This document shows, piece by piece, positions 23,173-34,019 of a stretch of DNA of 64,000 nucleotides. Position 1 is the stretch's first letter. Every line of letters begins with the position of its first letter. The position numbers and the translations under genes are program-made. The notes beneath the pieces were generated by a model. It had not been told where the DNA came from. It saw only the letters and a list, made by a program, of their open reading frames with translations, and searched no databases. This stretch comes from Plicaturopsis crispa FD-325 SS-3 (Eukaryota; Basidiomycota; Agaricomycetes; Amylocorticiales; Amylocorticiaceae). Location: contig KN832570.1 in NCBI GenBank assembly GCA_000827205.1, positions 305,341 to 369,340 on the forward strand, given 5' to 3'.

Positions 23173-25207
23173 ATGTCCACCTTCGCCACGACGAGCCCTT
23201 TCGCGTCTAATCCGCTGCAGACAAGGTCCGATCTGCAGAATTTCCTAGTCGGCCTGCTCGACCCCCTCGCGGCGCACACGTCCCCGGGCGGCGCGCGCAT
23301 TCATCTTGGGTACACGGCAACGCACTACGACGAGGCCGCGGCGCAGCTGGAGGGGTTTTCGCGTCCGCTCTGGGGCCTGGCGTCGCTGATCGCCGGTGGC
23401 GGGGAATACGCAGGGGTTAACCGCTGGGTGGAGGGGTTCGCCAATGGCACGGACCGGCAGCACGAAGAGTTCTGGGGGGACATGCGGGACAAGGACCAGC
23501 GCATGGTGGAGTGCTCCGCGATCGGGTTTTCCATCGCGGTGGCTGGGAAGGCGCTGTGGGACCCGCTGAGTGCGGCGGCGAAGAAGAATTTGGAGGATTG
23601 GCTCGGGGGCATGAACGATAAGGAGATGCCGAACACTAATTGGCTGTGGTTCCGTGTGAGCGGCGGCCAATTATACACTTTGCGTAGAGAGAGACTGACC
23701 GCGTGACGCTGGTAGGTATTTGCGAACCTCGGCTTGTCGAAGGCAGGTTCGCCGCGCGCCGATACGAAGCGCATGAAGGCCGACCTCGACCACCTGGACA
23801 CGTTCTACGTCGGCGATGGCTGGTCGCGGGACGGACCAGAGGGCGTCATCCAACTTGACTATTACTCCTCCTCCTTCGCGATCCAGTTCTCCCAGCTTTT
23901 GTACTCGAAGCTCGCGCAGGATGTCGATCCAGAGCGGTGTGCCGAGTACCGAAAACGCGCGACGCGGTTCGCGGTCGACTTTGTGCACTATTTTGATACG
24001 GAAGGTCAGTGTCCTCCTTGGTCTATTCCAGTCACAGGGGACTCACGTATGCGATATAGGTCGGGCGGTAGCATTCGGCCGGAGTATGACCTACCGGTTC
24101 GCGATGTCGTCCTTCTGGGGTGCGCTTGCCTTCGCAGACGTTGAACTTCCGGAGCCTCTGAGCTGGGGTGTCATCAAGGGCCTGCAGCTGCGCAACATCC
24201 GCTACTGGGCGCGCCAGCCGGGCGCCTACAGCCCGGATGGGACGCTGACGATCGGGTACAACTACCCCAACCACAATCTGACTGAAAACTACAATTCGCC
24301 CGGATCGCCGTATTGGTGCTGCGAGTCATTCATCGCGCTTGCGCTTCCGCCGACGCACCCGTTCTGGACAGCGGAGGAGGCGCCGTACCCGAGCGTGCTG
24401 CTGGAGAAAACGGTTGAGCTCCATAAGCCCATGCACATCGCGTCGAGTCGCGGCGGACACACCTTCATCCTGTCGTCGGGCCAGCAATGTTCGTACCCCG
24501 TAAAACAGAGCGCGGCAAAATACGGCAAATTCGCCTACTCCGCCGCCTTCGGGTACAGTGTGCCCGTCGGCAATCTCACTCTGGAAGAGCTTGGGGGCGA
24601 CAACACTCTTGCCCTGAGTGACGACGATGGAGAGACGTGGAAATGCAGGAGGGTAACGCGGGAGGCACGGTTTGAGAACGGGTGCCTGCGGTCGATGTGG
24701 TATCCGTGGAAGGGCGTCGAGGTGGAGACGTGGCTCGTGCCACCCCAGGCGGAAGCACCCCTTTGGCACCTCCGGGTCCACAGGATCAAGACTGACCGGA
24801 AGCTCACCTCGGCGGAGGGCGCGTTCGCGATTTACGGGCAGCGGGGGGACGGACGGCACTTGGATGCCTTAGAAAAGGCAGACGACTTCGGGACGGGGAC
24901 GTTTGCGGATCCACAGGGTGTCGCGCGCGCGGTCTCACGCGACGGCGTCTCAGGGATTATCGACCTTGGCGCGGCAAAGGATAGGCAGGGCGTAGCGATG
25001 CGCATGGATCCGAATACGAACCTGGTAGTTGCACGGTCAGTACTGCCCACTCTATCGGCAGAGAATTCTGCTCTGGAGAAGGACATATGGCTCGTCACGG
25101 CCGTGTTTGGGTTGCCTAGCGCTGGTGGGGAGGAAGGGCCAAGGAAAGGATGGGAAGCAGAGTGGGCGAAGAGACCAGCGGTCCCGAGCTTCATTCCAAT
25201 CGCATAA
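23173..25207 (+). CDS. DUF2264 domain protein
   Basis: Three exons join in phase: 23173-23655, 23716-24004 and 24060-25207, giving 639 aa. The N-terminal two-thirds is an (alpha/alpha)-barrel-like domain, with [71 protein letters not shown] and [20 protein letters not shown]. The C-terminal part is beta-rich and carries [15 protein letters not shown]. This matches DUF2264, found in bacteria and fungi and related in fold to glycoside hydrolase/lyase barrels; its activity is unknown. There is no signal peptide, so it is probably intracellular. The start at 23173 fits a clean N-terminus ([10 protein letters not shown]) after a CACC context. Confidence 0.88.
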
Positions 25208-26954
25208 AAGCACTGTAGCACAACACCGTTTCCTCTCTGTAGCTCATGCTTGAACTCTGAATTTGAAGTATGTAACGCACCGCCTGTAGAAGTGTCGCCA
25301 GAAAAACTTTCATCCTTGAACCGTAGAGGATCGATGAAGCTGACATTTCGAGCAGTCGGGTGGAGATCTCGTAGGGAGAAACGCATTTCATTCTGATAGG
25401 TATGCTGTACACAGATTGGAGCGTATAGAAGCCAGATATCGCGTACGCAAAAGACGAAAAATTTGTGGAACCTCTGGTAAGGAACACGACTCCAAATTGA
25501 CTGCCCGAGAGCGAGAGTGCGCTCCAGCTGAGGTACCTGGTTGCTCTTGAGCTCGCGGTAGACTCCTGTGAGAAACAAGTAGATCGTTCACAGGGGGACA
25601 ATAGTGCGAGGCCGAGAAATGAGTGAAGAGACGAGAAAGTGAAAAAGCAGGTTTATATAGGCCCAAAAAGCCACGTGTTGCTGACAAAGAAAATATACCA
25701 GCGCGTTCGGCGCCGCGGTCGCGCGGCTCCCTTTCGCTGTCATTGTCGAGTTTCATCTTCACGGTCAGTCGACGGCCTCGAAAAGCCTTAGAAAGTCCCT
25801 GCGGTACTGTACAAGTCAGCGTGGAACGTGAATAGACTTGACAGGTTTCAAGTTTATGTAGAGGATCGCGTCTCAAGGTGCGTGTACTACGCATAACTTT
25901 GCCGGGCGACTTGGTATCGGTCTGACAATGTTGCAAGCTTCCGTACCGTGCCACACAAATATTGTTATTCTAGAGTTCAAACGTCCAATCCATCGTCGAT
26001 GTGTATGACTCTGAATTCTCGCCCTTGAATACCTGTTGAATACTGTCTATACCGTTTTGAGCAGAGGGAAGACCATCTAGTTGCATTCAGCTGCGCACCG
26101 TCGCGTCTCGCGCGCTCACGCCCTTGCTTAAGTGCTTGCGCTTGTGCTTCGCAACGATACTGCGCGAAGCATCCCCGCAGATATCGACCTATGTTTTGTC
26201 CCTTCAACATGGTGTGTGTATACGACACTGTGACCGTGACTTCGGTGCGTTTTCTATCCCAAAATGCATTACTGTGCGTCTCTGACCGACAACTTCCGTC
26301 CTCGGACATACTTCACGAAGTTCACATCAATGTAACATGCAAACGAGCTTTCCTTTATCTGGTTCCGTAACCCGAGCCTCCCGGTGGCCCCCTGGCGCAG
26401 AAGTAATAAGCATTTGTCTTTGATTTGTTGGTATGTTCATTGGCCCGTGGTCCATTAAGGCTATCGCGACGCGATGGTTTGGCGCCAAGATACGGTCCGG
26501 CGGCGTATAGTTCAACTCGATTAATCTCGATTTCCCCTCTCTTCAGAAAGGCCGACTCGTCGCGCTCGCTCTATTTGGTTTATACGGGCAATCCGCACTT
26601 ATGTCTATGGCGAAGGCATACGGAACGGCAGCGGCTTGGACGGCGCCTACTGTTCAATTACCGCGGTGTAAGCTCCCTGTCTATGACAATGTTTTCACGG
26701 CGGCAGAACAACTGCAGCGGCAAGGTCCGACCGTATATCGGACCCATCGAACGTAGCCTTCGAGTCTGATGGTGGCGCGGAGGTATCATCGCGCGTGCGG
26801 CTTAATTTTCGTGACGCGACGCTTGTAATCGACAATTAGTCAGTAAGTGCTACCATACCACTATGAGTATCTGTCTTATACCGTTAAGCACATGTTTTCT
26901 CTATTGACCTAGTCCCACCAGGTCCCACTACGCAGTCTACTCCTCCCCTCGACC
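25208..26954. other. long intergenic, P450 upstream block at right end
   Basis: A TATA-like CTATATAAAC on the minus strand near 25655 is followed by a pyrimidine-rich stretch and a possible acceptor, so a short minus-strand transcript over 25200-25620 is possible, but no frame resembles a known protein. Near 26560-26760 open frames occur that align at DNA level with sequence upstream of CYP copy 3. Confidence 0.4.
26725..26779 (+). promoter_or_regulatory. conserved upstream block of CYP copy 2
   Basis: Contains CCGTATATCGGACCCATCGA and GCCTTCGAGTCTGATGGTGG, matching the blocks upstream of CYP copies 1 and 3. It lies about 175-230 bp before the start codon. It may be regulatory or a passenger of the duplication. 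Confidence 0.45.
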
Positions 26955-29119
26955 ATGTTGGACACCAATGTCCTCGCGACCTTCGGGGCAGGATCGCTCC
27001 TGATATACTTGTATCTGCGGCGACAGCGCCAGTCACCATACTCAAGCCTGCCCTTGCCGCCTGGCCCCAAACCTCTGCCCGTCATCGGAAATCTCCTCCA
27101 GATGCCGAGTCGTCATGAGCCGCAGGTGTATGAGCAGTGGGGGCGTGATTACAGTGCGTAGGCTTCTCCGTGAGGACGCATAGTCATTGCTGACATGTGG
27201 CTTTCAGATTCAGACATAATCTACCTTAACCTGGCTGGGTCATCCGTGGTTATAGTTAACTCAGCCGCAGCTGCCAACGAGCTTTTAGAACGACGCTCTT
27301 CGACTTATTCCGGCAGGTAACTACGATATTTTGCGACTCTGCCATCTCTTACTGAGTGATCACGCCAGGCCAGCATCTCAGATGTGTAACCTGTAGGTTT
27401 CCGCGATGCCTTCACGCAATGGCACTGATAAATTATTCTAGGATGGGATTCGGTAACCTCGTGTCCCTGGTCCCTTACGGAGATAAATGGCGAGCGATGC
27501 GACGTCTCTTACATCGCGAATTCCATCCACAGGCCATACTGCGGTACATACCGAATGAGATCGAGGCCGCTCACGATTTCCTTCGACGTTTACTAGATTC
27601 TCCCGACGATTTCTCTGAAAGTATAACCCAGTGAGCTCGATGGCCTTTATTTATTGCGAAATAGCACGCTTATCGTGGACCAGTTTGTTTGGAAGGATCA
27701 TTATGGACCTCACATATGGAATCAAAGTCGAGCCACAGGGCGATCCACGCATACGAACGGCAAAGCTCGCGGCTGAGGCCCTCGCCGAAGCCGCGAGCCC
27801 GGGTGCGTTTTATGTGGAGCCACTTCCGTTCCGTGCGCAATCATCGTTGCGATCCATTCCTCCTGTATGAACGCCTTTGACACAGTGAGACATGTGCCGG
27901 AATGGATGCCAGGAGCCAGCTTCAAGACAAAGGCTCGGGAGTGGCACCTCCTCGCAGACGCCATGTACAACATCCCTTTCAACACCACAAAGGAAACTCT
28001 CGTGCGTATACTCTAGCTGTCAGCGCAGCACGCCCCCACGCACTGATATACATTTGGACTTAGGCGAACGGCACACAGGCAGCGTCGTTTGTCGCGAAAT
28101 GCCTCGAAGACATACCTCGCAGCACCTCGCAGTCGGACAAGGACCAGCAAGAGGATTTGATCAAAGAAACCGCGGGCACCATGTACGCCGGTAAGTTCTG
28201 TTTTTGACGCTGATAACTTACGTCGTCTGATACTATGTCACCTTTGTAAGCTGGAACCGACACTGTACGGCTATGTCAGTATCTATTCCACCTTCCGATT
28301 ACTTACGCATTCCTCTAGACGGCATCAAGTGTCAAGACCTTTATCCTGTCCATGCTATTAAATCCCGAAATTCAAGCCAAGGCTCAGAAAGAGCTTGACG
28401 AGGTCGTGGGCCACGGAAACCTCCCGGACTTCAGCCACCAGGACTCATTACCGTATGTCAACGCGATAGTCAAAGAGACGCTCAGGTGGGGGCCCGTCAC
28501 GCCCCAAGGTACATTTCAAGGATTTTGGCGTACAATTCATACTGATCTCTTGTCGTACAAGACAGGTATTCCACATGTAGTGGCGGCTGAAGATGCATTC
28601 GAGGGCTACCGCATTCCAGCCGGCACTATTGTGATTGGGAACGCGTGGTGCGTGCTTCGGTTCCTGTCTGCCCATTTCTCTGAGCTAAGTAAAATATCGA
28701 TACTGCAGGGCCATGCTCCACGACGAGACCGTATATCCGAACCCATCAAAGTTCAGCCCCGAGAGGTTCCTGGACTCCGAGGGCCGCATTGATCCTACCG
28801 TCAAAGACCCAGCGCATGCTGCCTTTGGATTCGGGCGCCGCATCTGTCCCGGCCGCTACCTGGCAATGTCCTCCCTCTATATCGCTGTCGCATCTGTACT
28901 AGCGACGCTCAACATCGAGAAGGCCGTCGACGCTGACGGCCTGCCCATCACGCCGTCGGGCGACTACACGCCCAATGGGCTCATTGTGTGAGTGCCCATG
29001 CCTACTGATTGACTTGGAAGCGTTGTTCATGTGCCCGCAGCTCGCCGTTGGATTTCAAAGTATCCATAAGACCGCGCTCGGAAGCGGCGAAAGCCGCCAT
29101 CCTGTCTACGAGTACTTGA
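26955..29119 (+). CDS. cytochrome P450, copy 2 (intact)
   Basis: Twelve exons join in phase to give 518 aa: 26955-27153, 27208-27316, 27369-27392, 27442-27630, 27684-27832, 27886-28001, 28064-28190, 28251-28264, 28319-28508, 28566-28647, 28709-28987 and 29041-29119. There is an N-terminal anchor (MLDTNVLATFGAGSLLIYLY), a basic stretch and the Pro hinge LPLPPGPKPLPVIGN. Helix C is YGDKWRAMRRLLHREF. The I-helix AGTDT is encoded by the 14-nt exon 8. ETLRW is the ExxR of helix K and FGFGRRICPGR the haem loop, with Cys as axial ligand. It resembles fungal P450s annotated as O-methylsterigmatocystin oxidoreductase, an ER monooxygenase of unknown substrate. Every splice site used is GT-AG. Together with copy 3 it is one of only two copies here without a lesion. 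Confidence 0.95.
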
Positions 29120-29744
29120 CGCAGCTGAACTACGCAGCTGCCCCATGGATGGGTCGTGCAATCTCATGGACGACGCCACGGCTCCGGATACGTTGACCTT
29201 CCTTTTGATCTGGCATACCACATAGTTCTGACAGTAACGTTTGTGAACATCTCGAGCACAGGAACGCACTCTTGAATAATATGACATTCTCTACATTGCA
29301 AAGGAGTGCACGCGAATGCGCACAAAGACTTCTCACGTCCCCTTCAGTAACCCAAGGTGGTAGACTAAGATCGCTCTAATTCATCGCTCACGCTCCAGGT
29401 CACCGGTCACCGCCATGCCTCATTCATTCCTCGCGAATGGTTCCTGCTCTTGCGCTCACCAGTACATTCAGCATACAATTCTGAGCGGATCCAGATCACT
29501 TGACAAAATCGCAGCTACATGTCGATGCGTTCTGGGCCGAACTAGTTCCGAACAAGCCTGACAATGAAAAGGAAGACCGAGGCAGCCTGCAACCGTTCTG
29601 GCACCCCATCTGCGTTTCTTGGCGCCGTGGGAGTTGCTTGGAAGGCTCGATCGCCTATATCTTCGCCGTTTGCGATGCCCTCAACCCCTACTCACTCTCC
29701 TTTCCCCCATAACATTCACCAGAGCCACTCGTAACTTCCTCACA
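29120..29744. other. intergenic, nothing recognised
   Basis: Spacer downstream of CYP copy 2 and promoter of the small gene at 29745. No further feature seen. Confidence 0.5.
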
Positions 29745-30126
29745 ATGTCGACAACTGTAAATGCTGGACAGCCTGGGACTGGTCAACAGGTACGTTCGCT
29801 GAAGCTTCGAGAATATCGTTAGTGTTGGGGCATTGGCTGATCGGTACTTCCCCCCTCAGGATGCCCTCGACAAAGGCATAGACGGACTCTTGACGAAGGC
29901 GGGACACAAACAGGTCTGCCTCTTGCCTCGTGTCTTGCGTGTGCGAGGCCAACGCTCATGGTTCCCTCTACAGAGCGGTTCCGTTGTTGAGAAGATCTCC
30001 GACGGTTTCCGAAAAATCTTCAGGAAGTTAACAGGAAGAGGTATGTTCTTTTCAAGGCTCTACTATACTCATGGACGTGCATTGATTGTGCTCATGCTAG
30101 ATGTACCCATTAGAGACCAGCAGTAA
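29745..30126 (+). CDS. small four-exon protein, 63 aa
   Basis: Exons 29745-29789, 29860-29913, 29974-30040 and 30101-30126 join in phase with good GT-AG sites. The product starts MSTTVNAGQPGTGQQDALDK, continues GIDGLLTKAGHKQ and VVEKISDGFRKIFRKLTGR, and ends DVPIRDQQ. The middle forms an amphipathic, positively charged helix. I think I have seen similar short proteins in basidiomycetes but cannot name a family or function. Four consecutive short exons that stay in phase and end at a stop are strong evidence of a real gene. It sits between CYP copy 2 and the DUF7330 copy 2 gene, with no equivalent beside CYP copy 1, so it is either an insertion or was lost there. Confidence 0.75.
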
Positions 30127-30456
30127 TGGCTCAAACTTCCTACGAGAAAAACCTATACCTTTCGATGACTTTACCCCACCGGTTACGCCAAAGCTTCACG
30201 ATTTCCCTCTAACATGCAGTAGTCAGACTACGTTCTCAATAACAAGGTTCACGTTCGACTTATACTCGCTCTCGCTACGACCGTCGCTCTAAGATGCAAA
30301 TGCGGCGTCACGGTTGCACGTCAAGCTAATTGATTTCCTGCCTTTAACTTGGTCTTACTTGATTTCAACAGCACGTACAACCTGTATATACGCAGTGCAT
30401 ACAGTCCATCACCACTGCTTGAGACAGCACCATTCCTTGAGACGCGCCAAACATTA
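30127..30456. other. intergenic before the MITE
   Basis: 3' side of the small gene. Nothing recognised. Confidence 0.4.
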
Positions 30457-31049
30457 GGGGTGCTCAAAGTTGAGCGTTGCTGAGCAGCGGATTTCGCTGC
30501 TCGCTGCTCGGCACTTCGGCAGCCTCAGGAAAGTCCCACGCTCAGCTGCCTCAGCTCCGACGTAGAAAAACCTCTGTAACACCTACGATAGGGCTTATTT
30601 CACTATCGCAAGATACTCCGGCCCGCGTATTTTATGTGCACTCGGCTAGTGTGACCGGTGATGGCCTCCACAGATAAACATCTCGAAAATCTGACTGTGA
30701 CAGCTTACCTGGGCAAAATATCGCAACAATTCCCTTATGTAGCCTATTTTGAGCGAAATTGTGACACAGCGTGAAATTTTGTACGAGTTCTGACCTGCCA
30801 CAGGTGACTATGACAGTTTGCAACAGTCTTCACCCCCAAGTTTCTCTTAAATTCTTGTGCAGCAAAAGTGATAAGAAATGCTCTAAATAGCATATTTTAC
30901 TTCGGGAAGTAAACCCTATCTTAGGTGTTATAGAGGTTTTACTGCGTCGGAGCTGTGGCAGCCAAGCGTGGGACTTTCCTGAGGCTGCCGAAGTGCCGAG
31001 CAGCGAGCAGCGAAATCCGCTGCTCAGCAACGTCAACTTTGAGCACCCC
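30457..31049. mobile_element. 593-bp MITE with long TIRs and TA duplication
   Basis: Terminal inverted repeats begin GGGGTGCTCAAAGTTGA and extend, imperfectly, for more than 150 bp, including GCTGAGCAGCGGATTTCGCT and GGCAGCCTCAGGAAAGTCCC. TA flanks both ends (30455-30456 and 31050-31051), the target duplication of Tc1/mariner/pogo elements. No transposase frame is present, so it is non-autonomous. The right end recurs at 32410 because of the duplicated flank of the gap. Confidence 0.85.
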
Positions 31050-31331
31050 TATTACGATTTCGTAAACGCGGCGCGCGCGCATTTGACCAGCGTCCGCTAC
31101 TTCAATAATTTCCTCGGTACTGAAAACTCTTCCTTCCGCTCTGAGACTTGCACTACGGTACCTTCCAATGCCAAAGGGAACAGCCCTATTTTTTCAGCAC
31201 AAAATATCATTTAGTTATATATCTGAGGTATATTTTAAGCCGAGTGTCTCAAGGAGCTGTTTCCCAGGCTCTGACAATCTCCACGCAGTACCACCCTCAA
31301 CAACATGAAGATGTACACCTTTCGGCTCGAA
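30532..31331. repeat. 800-bp exact repeat, left copy (ends at N gap)
   Basis: Identical, as far as I can read, to 31893-32692 at a constant offset of 1361. It stops exactly at the first N. The pair is a suffix-prefix overlap of two contigs, so it is probably one sequence shown twice. Confidence 0.9.
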
Positions 31332-31892
31332 NNNNNNNNNNNNNNNNNNNNNNNNNNNNNNNNNNNNNNNNNNNNNNNNNNNNNNNNNNNNNNNNNNNNN
31401 NNNNNNNNNNNNNNNNNNNNNNNNNNNNNNNNNNNNNNNNNNNNNNNNNNNNNNNNNNNNNNNNNNNNNNNNNNNNNNNNNNNNNNNNNNNNNNNNNNNN
31501 NNNNNNNNNNNNNNNNNNNNNNNNNNNNNNNNNNNNNNNNNNNNNNNNNNNNNNNNNNNNNNNNNNNNNNNNNNNNNNNNNNNNNNNNNNNNNNNNNNNN
31601 NNNNNNNNNNNNNNNNNNNNNNNNNNNNNNNNNNNNNNNNNNNNNNNNNNNNNNNNNNNNNNNNNNNNNNNNNNNNNNNNNNNNNNNNNNNNNNNNNNNN
31701 NNNNNNNNNNNNNNNNNNNNNNNNNNNNNNNNNNNNNNNNNNNNNNNNNNNNNNNNNNNNNNNNNNNNNNNNNNNNNNNNNNNNNNNNNNNNNNNNNNNN
31801 NNNNNNNNNNNNNNNNNNNNNNNNNNNNNNNNNNNNNNNNNNNNNNNNNNNNNNNNNNNNNNNNNNNNNNNNNNNNNNNNNNNNNNNNNNNN
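31332..31892. other. assembly gap, 561 N
   Basis: Run of N. The open frames spanning it are artefacts. See the flanking 800-bp repeat. Confidence 0.99.
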
Positions 31893-32692
31893 AGTCCCAC
31901 GCTCAGCTGCCTCAGCTCCGACGTAGAAAAACCTCTGTAACACCTACGATAGGGCTTATTTCACTATCGCAAGATACTCCGGCCCGCGTATTTTATGTGC
32001 ACTCGGCTAGTGTGACCGGTGATGGCCTCCACAGATAAACATCTCGAAAATCTGACTGTGACAGCTTACCTGGGCAAAATATCGCAACAATTCCCTTATG
32101 TAGCCTATTTTGAGCGAAATTGTGACACAGCGTGAAATTTTGTACGAGTTCTGACCTGCCACAGGTGACTATGACAGTTTGCAACAGTCTTCACCCCCAA
32201 GTTTCTCTTAAATTCTTGTGCAGCAAAAGTGATAAGAAATGCTCTAAATAGCATATTTTACTTCGGGAAGTAAACCCTATCTTAGGTGTTATAGAGGTTT
32301 TACTGCGTCGGAGCTGTGGCAGCCAAGCGTGGGACTTTCCTGAGGCTGCCGAAGTGCCGAGCAGCGAGCAGCGAAATCCGCTGCTCAGCAACGTCAACTT
32401 TGAGCACCCCTATTACGATTTCGTAAACGCGGCGCGCGCGCATTTGACCAGCGTCCGCTACTTCAATAATTTCCTCGGTACTGAAAACTCTTCCTTCCGC
32501 TCTGAGACTTGCACTACGGTACCTTCCAATGCCAAAGGGAACAGCCCTATTTTTTCAGCACAAAATATCATTTAGTTATATATCTGAGGTATATTTTAAG
32601 CCGAGTGTCTCAAGGAGCTGTTTCCCAGGCTCTGACAATCTCCACGCAGTACCACCCTCAACAACATGAAGATGTACACCTTTCGGCTCGAA
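31893..32692. repeat. 800-bp exact repeat, right copy (starts at N gap)
   Basis: Begins at the first base after the gap inside the left inverted repeat of the MITE, and ends where the left contig had run out (TTTCGGCTCGA). It contains most of the MITE a second time (right end at 32410, followed by TA). Confidence 0.9.
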
Positions 32693-33021
32693 AAAAATGA
32701 TATGGCGTGCTGGAGGGTATGCAGACAGACGTATCAAGAAAGATTCTTGAAAAGTGCTCGAGAGAATATTAAATCCGGCCTGCTATGAAAAGTGTCTCAA
32801 GGAGCGGTGATGGACTGTATCGGACCAGGTTAAGTTTCAAGAATATCTTAGGCGTGCAATAGCGTGCAATTGACTGTGCTGCAAGTGCCACATGGTGCTG
32901 CGGGACACTGCTTGTCTGCTGCGCACCATCATGCTACATTTATGAACTTGTCTCCCATATAAGTCGCTGTGTATCTACTGATCATTAACAGCATACACAC
33001 ACCCCAGCTCAGTACCATACC
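32693..33021. other. promoter region of DUF7330 copy 2
   Basis: First unique sequence after the gap. It contains the upstream region of the DUF7330 gene; no other feature seen. Confidence 0.4.
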
Positions 33022-34019
33022 ATGATTGTGGTCCCTGAGGCCGAGCATGCGCACAAGAGCTCCAAGGCTGCATCTGAGACTGAGGGACCGATAACGACGC
33101 CACGCCCTGACGCTGTAAGTAGACTTGGACACGACTTGGGCTAGTGGCGGACACTGATGGACACATTTGTGATATCAGAATACAGAGGACGCCCCTCCTT
33201 CATACACATTGACTGTCTCGTCGATAACGGACTCGCAGGCTGCAGGGGGTCCCAGCGCGCCGTCAACGCTCGAATCGCTGCCTCCCCCCACGCAAGGCCC
33301 CCCACCAGACGTGCGGCCGACGAACTATCTGCTCCTCGACCGTGCGAATGCAGCGATAAAGGGCACGTACGTGGTGGACCCCTCCATGGCCGTCCACGCG
33401 TCCTTCTTGGCGCCCCTGGGCAAAGGCGAAGCGGAGGGCGATCGCAAGAATTTGCAGCTCATCTCGAAGAACGGGCGAATTGCGGTCAACATCTGGCTGG
33501 TCGGCAGTCGTGGCGTCGTGGGTCCAGATGGCGACTTGAAAACGGGTGCACGGGCGACGCTGGATTTGAAGTCGTATAACGGACCCGTGAATGTCAAGAC
33601 GGTGCGTTATATAGCCGTGTACGCCTGGTGCAAGAAACTGACAAGTCCTGTCATTTGTCAAGCACGTTGGAGAACCCGAAGCCCCGATACCGTTCCTTTT
33701 GACGGTCACCTCGTACAACGGAGCGGTCCAGCTGTACCTTCCACGATCGTTCACAGGGCCTCTGACCATCACCTCAAACAACGGCTCCGTCACATATTCC
33801 GACCAAGTCAAGGAGCACCTGACGACGTTCAGCGAGGTGAACCGCCGCCACCTTTCGTTTGTCGGCGACTCGTCCGAGTGGACCGGGCAGGTGGACTGGG
33901 CGGGCGACGCTGCGACCGTGGAGTCGAAGAACGGGAAAGTGCAGGTGCGCTTTGTGGACGAAGCACGCGCCGAGCAGCCTGCGAAGCCTGGGTTCTTCAG
34001 TAAATGGCTGTCAAGTTAG
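33022..34019 (+). CDS. DUF7330-type hypothetical protein, copy 2
   Basis: Three exons join in phase 0: 33022-33114, 33179-33601 and 33663-34019, giving 290 aa. It starts MIVVPEAEHAHKSSK, has a Pro-rich segment EDAPPSYTLTVSS, then VRPTNYLLLDRAN, YVVDPSMAV, NLQLISKNGRIAVNIWL, HVGEPEAPIPFLLTVTSYNG, GPLTITSNNGSVTYSDQV, FVGDSSEWTGQVDW and a C-terminal KPGFFSKWLSS. The intron positions and phases equal those of copy 1 at 4752-5643, which proves common descent. Copy 1 lies on the opposite strand, about 27 kb away, also downstream of a P450. No signal peptide or membrane segment is visible; the function is unknown. Confidence 0.88.

Noticed and set aside
22897-23706. A 269-aa frame starting 276 bp upstream of the DUF2264 start
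   Set aside because: The extra N-terminus has no resemblance to the family, and the ATG at 23173 fits the usual start.
25191-25954. Minus-strand frames downstream of the DUF2264 gene with a TATA-like box
   Set aside because: The frames partly run antisense into the DUF2264 gene, show no domain, and no complete splice model could be made.
31148-32038. Long open frames across the N gaps (also 48157-49238)
   Set aside because: N runs cannot supply stop codons; the frames are artefacts.
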